From NCBI GenBank assembly GCA_031256795.1, contig JAIRPW010000045.1, positions 1-64,000 on the forward strand: DNA of 64,000 bases, given 5' to 3'. A program made the position numbers and the translations under genes. A model generated the notes under the pieces. It saw nothing but the letters and a program-made list of their open reading frames with translations. It had not been told where the DNA came from and did no database searches. The DNA comes from Zoogloeaceae bacterium. Lineage in GTDB: Bacteria; Pseudomonadota; Gammaproteobacteria; Burkholderiales; Rhodocyclaceae. Positions 61,221 through 64,000 of the stretch are shown here, piece after piece (within the stretch, counting starts at the first letter, position 1; each line of letters starts with the position of its first letter).

Positions 61221-62558
61221 ATGGCCGACTTTTATGAAATCCCCCAAGACCCGCTGAGTCTTGAAGACGACTTCGGCGCGGACAACGATCCCAAAATTCT
61301 GGTGATCGGCGTGGGCGGCGGCGGCGGCAACGCGATTAACCATATGATTCAAGAGGGCATTGAGGGCGTGGATTTTCTCGCCGTCAATACTGACGCGCAG
61401 GCTCTGCGCGGCAACCGCGCGGGGCAGCGGATGATGATCTACAGCGAGGCGCTGGGCAAACGCAAGGGTCTGGGCGCGGGCGGCAAGCCCCAGCGCGCGC
61501 GCGAGGCGGCGGAAGCCTCCGAGGAGCGGCTGCGCGAACGCATGGAAGGCTACGATATGGTCTTTATCACCGCCGGCATGGGCGGCGGAACCGGAACGGG
61601 CGCCGCGCCCGTCATCGCCCGGATTGCCAAAGAAATGGAAATTCTGACCGTCGGCGTGGTCACGAAGCCCAGCGAAGGCGAAGGCGGCGAACGTTTCCGT
61701 AACGCGGAAGAAGGCATTGAGGCGCTTAGCCCGCATGTCGACGCCCTGCTCGTTGTTCTGAACGATAAACTGAAAGCCTGCTTGAGCGCGCAGCGCCCCA
61801 CGCTTCTGCAATGTTTCGCGGCGGCCAACGACGTGCTGAAAAACGCCGTCTCCGGCATCGTGGAGATCATCACCCGCACCGGCCTTGTCAACGTAGACTT
61901 TAACGACGTGCGCACCATGTTGGAGTCTACCGGACGCGCCCTGATGGGGACGGCCACCATTCCCGGCGGCGACATCGTGCCGATTTCCGGCCAAGGCGGG
62001 CGCATCCACGTCGCGGTGCAGCAGGCGATCCGCTCCCCGCTTTTGGAAGGCGTGGATTTTTCGACCGCCAAGGCGGTATTGCTCAACATCACCGCTTCCT
62101 CGGACTTTCAGATGGAAGAAGTTGACGAGGCGCTCTCGACCGTGCGCACCTTTACGGCGGAGGACGCGAACATTATCTACGGCGTCGTGCATGACGAAGG
62201 GATGGGGGACAATCTGCGCGTCACGGTCATCGCCACGGGACTGAACGTCATCACGCCGCAGCAGCAGCAGCCGACGCTCACCGTCATCAAGACCGGAACA
62301 GATGACGCGGTCGGGCAAATCATCGGGCGGAGTAATGATCTTGCCACGCCCGCGATCATCCGCCGCCCGCCCACCATTGGACGCCGCTCTGGAGAAGAAG
62401 GCGGCCCCTCTCTTGCGCCGCTCGCGCCGCCGCCGTCCATTATCGGCAGCGGACGGGATCTGCGGCGGCAGCAAGGCTCGATTCCCGGAATGGCGACCGG
62501 CGGTCGGGCGCTGCCAGACCGCGATCCGCCCGCTTTCCTGAAAAAACAGGCGGACTAA
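61221..62558 (+). CDS. ftsZ: Cell division protein FtsZ (divergent in T loops)
   Basis: A 445-residue tubulin-like GTPase that forms the division ring. It has VIGVGGGGGNAINHM, NTDAQAL, the tubulin signature GGGTGTG at 121-127, NDKL at 181-184 and a C-terminal peptide DPPAFLKKQAD for FtsA/ZipA contact. It departs from most FtsZ in places: GAGGKPQRAREAA replaces the usual GAGANPEVGRxAA, and TKPSEGEGGERF replaces TKPFxFEGxxR. AAGGAG lies just before the ATG. The linker at 350-430 is Pro/Arg-rich and low in complexity. Confidence 0.96.
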   Translation: MADFYEIPQDPLSLEDDFGADNDPKILVIGVGGGGGNAINHMIQEGIEGVDFLAVNTDAQALRGNRAGQRMMIYSEALGKRKGLGAGGKPQRAREAAEASEERLRERMEGYDMVFITAGMGGGTGTGAAPVIARIAKEMEILTVGVVTKPSEGEGGERFRNAEEGIEALSPHVDALLVVLNDKLKACLSAQRPTLLQCFAAANDVLKNAVSGIVEIITRTGLVNVDFNDVRTMLESTGRALMGTATIPGGDIVPISGQGGRIHVAVQQAIRSPLLEGVDFSTAKAVLLNITASSDFQMEEVDEALSTVRTFTAEDANIIYGVVHDEGMGDNLRVTVIATGLNVITPQQQQPTLTVIKTGTDDAVGQIIGRSNDLATPAIIRRPPTIGRRSGEEGGPSLAPLAPPPSIIGSGRDLRRQQGSIPGMATGGRALPDRDPPAFLKKQAD

Positions 62559-62595
62559 ATTCCGGGAACGGACGCCGCGCGGAGCGGCGGCCGCC

Positions 62596-62640
62596 GCGGG
62601 CGGTGTTACAATCGTACCGACGTCGCCCGCCGTTTTTCTT
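62596..62640 (+). terminator. Terminator-like hairpin in the ftsZ-lpxC spacer
   Basis: GCGGGCG at 62596-62602 pairs with CGCCCGC at 62624-62630 around a 21-base loop, followed by CGTTTTTCTTTTT running up to the lpxC start. It could end ftsZ transcripts or work as a leader attenuator. A TACAAT at 62607-62612 inside the loop resembles a -10 box, but no good -35 is seen. Confidence 0.6.
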
Positions 62641-62645
62641 TTTCC

Positions 62646-63635
62646 ATGCTGAAACAACGCACATTACATTCCGCCATCCGCGCTTCTGGAGTTGGCCTGC
62701 ATAGCGGTCGCAGGGTGCATATTACCCTTTGCCCCGCGCCCGCCGGTTCAGGAATTGTGTTCGTGCGCACGGATTTGCCCGGTCGCGTCGCCCTTGCCGC
62801 TTCCGTGACGGGAGTAGGCGACACCCGGATGTGTTCTTGCCTGGAGAAAGAAACTCCGGCAGGCAAGGCGCGCGTGGGAACCATTGAGCATTTGATGTCC
62901 GCGCTGTCTGGTTTTGGAATAGACAACGCCGCGATAGAACTGGACGCCCCGGAAGTGCCTATTTTGGATGGTTCCGCCGCGCCGTTCGTTTTTTTGCTTC
63001 AGTCGGCGGGAATTTTGGAACAGGACGCGCCGAAGCGTTTTTTGCGCGTGCGTTCGCCCGTCCGCGTGGAGGACGGCGACAAATGGGCGGAATTCGCGCC
63101 CTATGACGGCTTTTCCCTTGATTTTTCCATTGTGTTCGATCATCCGGCGATTGCGCATACCGCCCGCCGTGTGCGCTTTGATTTTGCGGAGCATTCTTAT
63201 GCCAGCGAAATCGCGCGCGCGCGCACTTTTGGCTTTGCGCGGGAAGTGGAGTGGCTGCGCGAGCATGGCCTGGCGCAGGGCGGCGGACTGGAAAACGCCA
63301 TTGTGCTGGATGATTTCCGCATCCTGAATGAAGAAGGTTTGCGTTACGCGGATGAGTTCGTCAAGCACAAGATACTGGACGCCATCGGCGATCTGTATTT
63401 GCTTGGTTACCCGCTGCTGGCCGCTTTTTCCGCCCACAAGTCTGGACATGATCTGAACAATCGCTTAGCGCGCGCGCTTCTTCTTCAGCGGGACGCCTGG
63501 GAGATTGTCACTTTTGCGGGGACGGAGCCTGACGCGGAGCGTTCTTGCCGCTGGCTCGCGCGTTCCGCGGTTCAGAGCGGGGAAGAGGCGGAGGAAGAGG
63601 AGTTGTCTGGCCTGGGACCGCTGCTGGCAGCCTGA
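62646..63635 (+). CDS. lpxC: UDP-3-O-acyl-N-acetylglucosamine deacetylase
   Basis: A 329-residue zinc amidase that performs the committed step of lipid A synthesis. It shows [14 protein letters not shown], the catalytic [14 protein letters not shown] with the zinc His, and the final zinc region [19 protein letters not shown] and [13 protein letters not shown] Glu-rich C-terminal tail of about 20 residues is extra. No Shine-Dalgarno site precedes the ATG; instead a T-rich run does. Last of the dcw block, its usual place. Confidence 0.96.
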   Translation: MLKQRTLHSAIRASGVGLHSGRRVHITLCPAPAGSGIVFVRTDLPGRVALAASVTGVGDTRMCSCLEKETPAGKARVGTIEHLMSALSGFGIDNAAIELDAPEVPILDGSAAPFVFLLQSAGILEQDAPKRFLRVRSPVRVEDGDKWAEFAPYDGFSLDFSIVFDHPAIAHTARRVRFDFAEHSYASEIARARTFGFAREVEWLREHGLAQGGGLENAIVLDDFRILNEEGLRYADEFVKHKILDAIGDLYLLGYPLLAAFSAHKSGHDLNNRLARALLLQRDAWEIVTFAGTEPDAERSCRWLARSAVQSGEEAEEEELSGLGPLLAA

Positions 63636-63836
63636 CGCTGGCTTTTGTTTTTATTGCTGGCTTTTTTATTTGCTTTTTCTGGTATTCGCGCTGTAGGTTG
63701 CCGCGCGGGAAAGCGGCAATCCGCGCGTTTTGTTTTGCGCGGTATCTGCTGAAACGCGCGTTGGCTTTTGTGGTTTTCGCTTCTGCCCGAATTGTCTTGT
63801 CGAGGCATTTCTGGCTGACCGTTACGGAACGTGAAT
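63636..63836. other. Short spacer after lpxC
   Basis: About 200 bases without a supported gene. I see neither a clear terminator nor a repeat; a weak GGAACG lies just before the next start codon. Confidence 0.4.
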
Positions 63837-64000
63837 ATGCTTCGTCTTTTTCTGCTTCTTTTGCTTTTGCTGCTGGCGGGCTTATCCGTCACGGCGCTGA
63901 TTACTCGTGATCCGCGCTATCTCGACGGGGCGCGCTGGCTTTTAAAAATCACGCTGACTTTCGCGCTGATTTTTTTCGCCCTGCTGTTTCTGGAACGCTT
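63837..64000 (+). CDS. Small membrane protein, cut by window end
   Basis: At least 54 residues, incomplete at the right edge. It has a leucine-rich first helix (residues 2-20), a hinge ITRDPRYLDGARWLLK and a second helix ITLTFALIFFALLFLER. A short two-helix protein of this pattern follows lpxC or similar genes in some betaproteobacteria, but I do not know a name. No function is inferred. Confidence 0.55.
   Translation, partial: MLRLFLLLLLLLLAGLSVTALITRDPRYLDGARWLLKITLTFALIFFALLFLER

Noticed and set aside
60939..62657. Open frame of 572 codons on the minus strand opposite ftsA/ftsZ
   Set aside because: Shadow of GC-rich codon use; the protein has no family motifs and ftsZ on the plus strand is certain.

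Overview
The window is about 64 kb of a GC-rich, densely coded bacterial chromosome that most resembles a betaproteobacterium. The evidence is gene order: hfq-hflX-hflK-hflC-DUF2065-hisZ-purA, xseB-ispA-dxs-folE2, divergent yhbY/rlmE, and a full division and cell-wall (dcw) cluster running from mraZ to ftsZ and lpxC. DNPR in MurE points to meso-diaminopimelate peptidoglycan, and LpxC shows a lipid A outer membrane. Genus or order cannot be set from the sequence alone. I saw no phage, insertion sequence, CRISPR array, tRNA or rRNA.

Layout. (1) 1-5.3 kb: a poly-C run at the window edge, an HD-GYP response regulator, an unrecognised small gene, ispDF with a SpoIIAA-like protein, a Bax-inhibitor-1 membrane protein and a PilG-like single-REC regulator. 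(2) 5.4-11.9 kb: the hfq to purA block. (3) 12-17.3 kb, minus strand: DUF4149, miaA, a DUF3298 secreted protein, PPK2, rlmE, and a family 2 glycosyltransferase with a G12 tract inside its reading frame. (4) 17.5-25.8 kb: yhbY, an NSS transporter, a Rap1a-like secreted protein, a membrane-anchored protein, dut, coaBC, a degenerate methyltransferase, apbC/mrp and murA. (5) 25.8-35.5 kb: an asparagine-synthetase-like amidotransferase of the N-acetylglutaminylglutamine type, a YkuD L,D-transpeptidase, tadA, a secreted metallo-beta-lactamase-fold hydrolase, an EF-hand protein, slt, 5-formyltetrahydrofolate cyclo-ligase and hisGD. (6) 35.5-44.8 kb: a nine-gene minus-strand run, xseB-ispA-dxs-folE2-metY-murJ-ylqF-ogt-xerD. 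(7) 45-63.6 kb: the dcw cluster, with a near-consensus sigma-70 promoter and MraZ-box repeats, then lpxC and a small membrane protein cut by the window end.

How the genes work together. Most of the window serves the envelope. IspD, IspF, Dxs and IspA supply isoprenoid precursors for the undecaprenyl carrier. MurA, MurC-F, MraY, MurG, Ddl and MurJ make and flip lipid II. FtsA/Z/Q/L/W/I use it at the septum. Slt and the YkuD enzyme remodel the wall, and LpxC commits to lipid A. HisZ (9.4 kb) and the short-form HisG (33.6 kb) must pair to start histidine synthesis.

The least ordinary signal is a likely phase-variable surface-glycan switch. Twelve G residues sit in the middle of a glycosyltransferase that lies between the usually adjacent yhbY and rlmE. 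Gain or loss of one G ends the protein at 166 or 176 residues instead of 292. A run of at least 21 C just upstream of the HD-GYP regulator may be a second such tract or a contig-end artefact. I found no clearly new multi-gene system.
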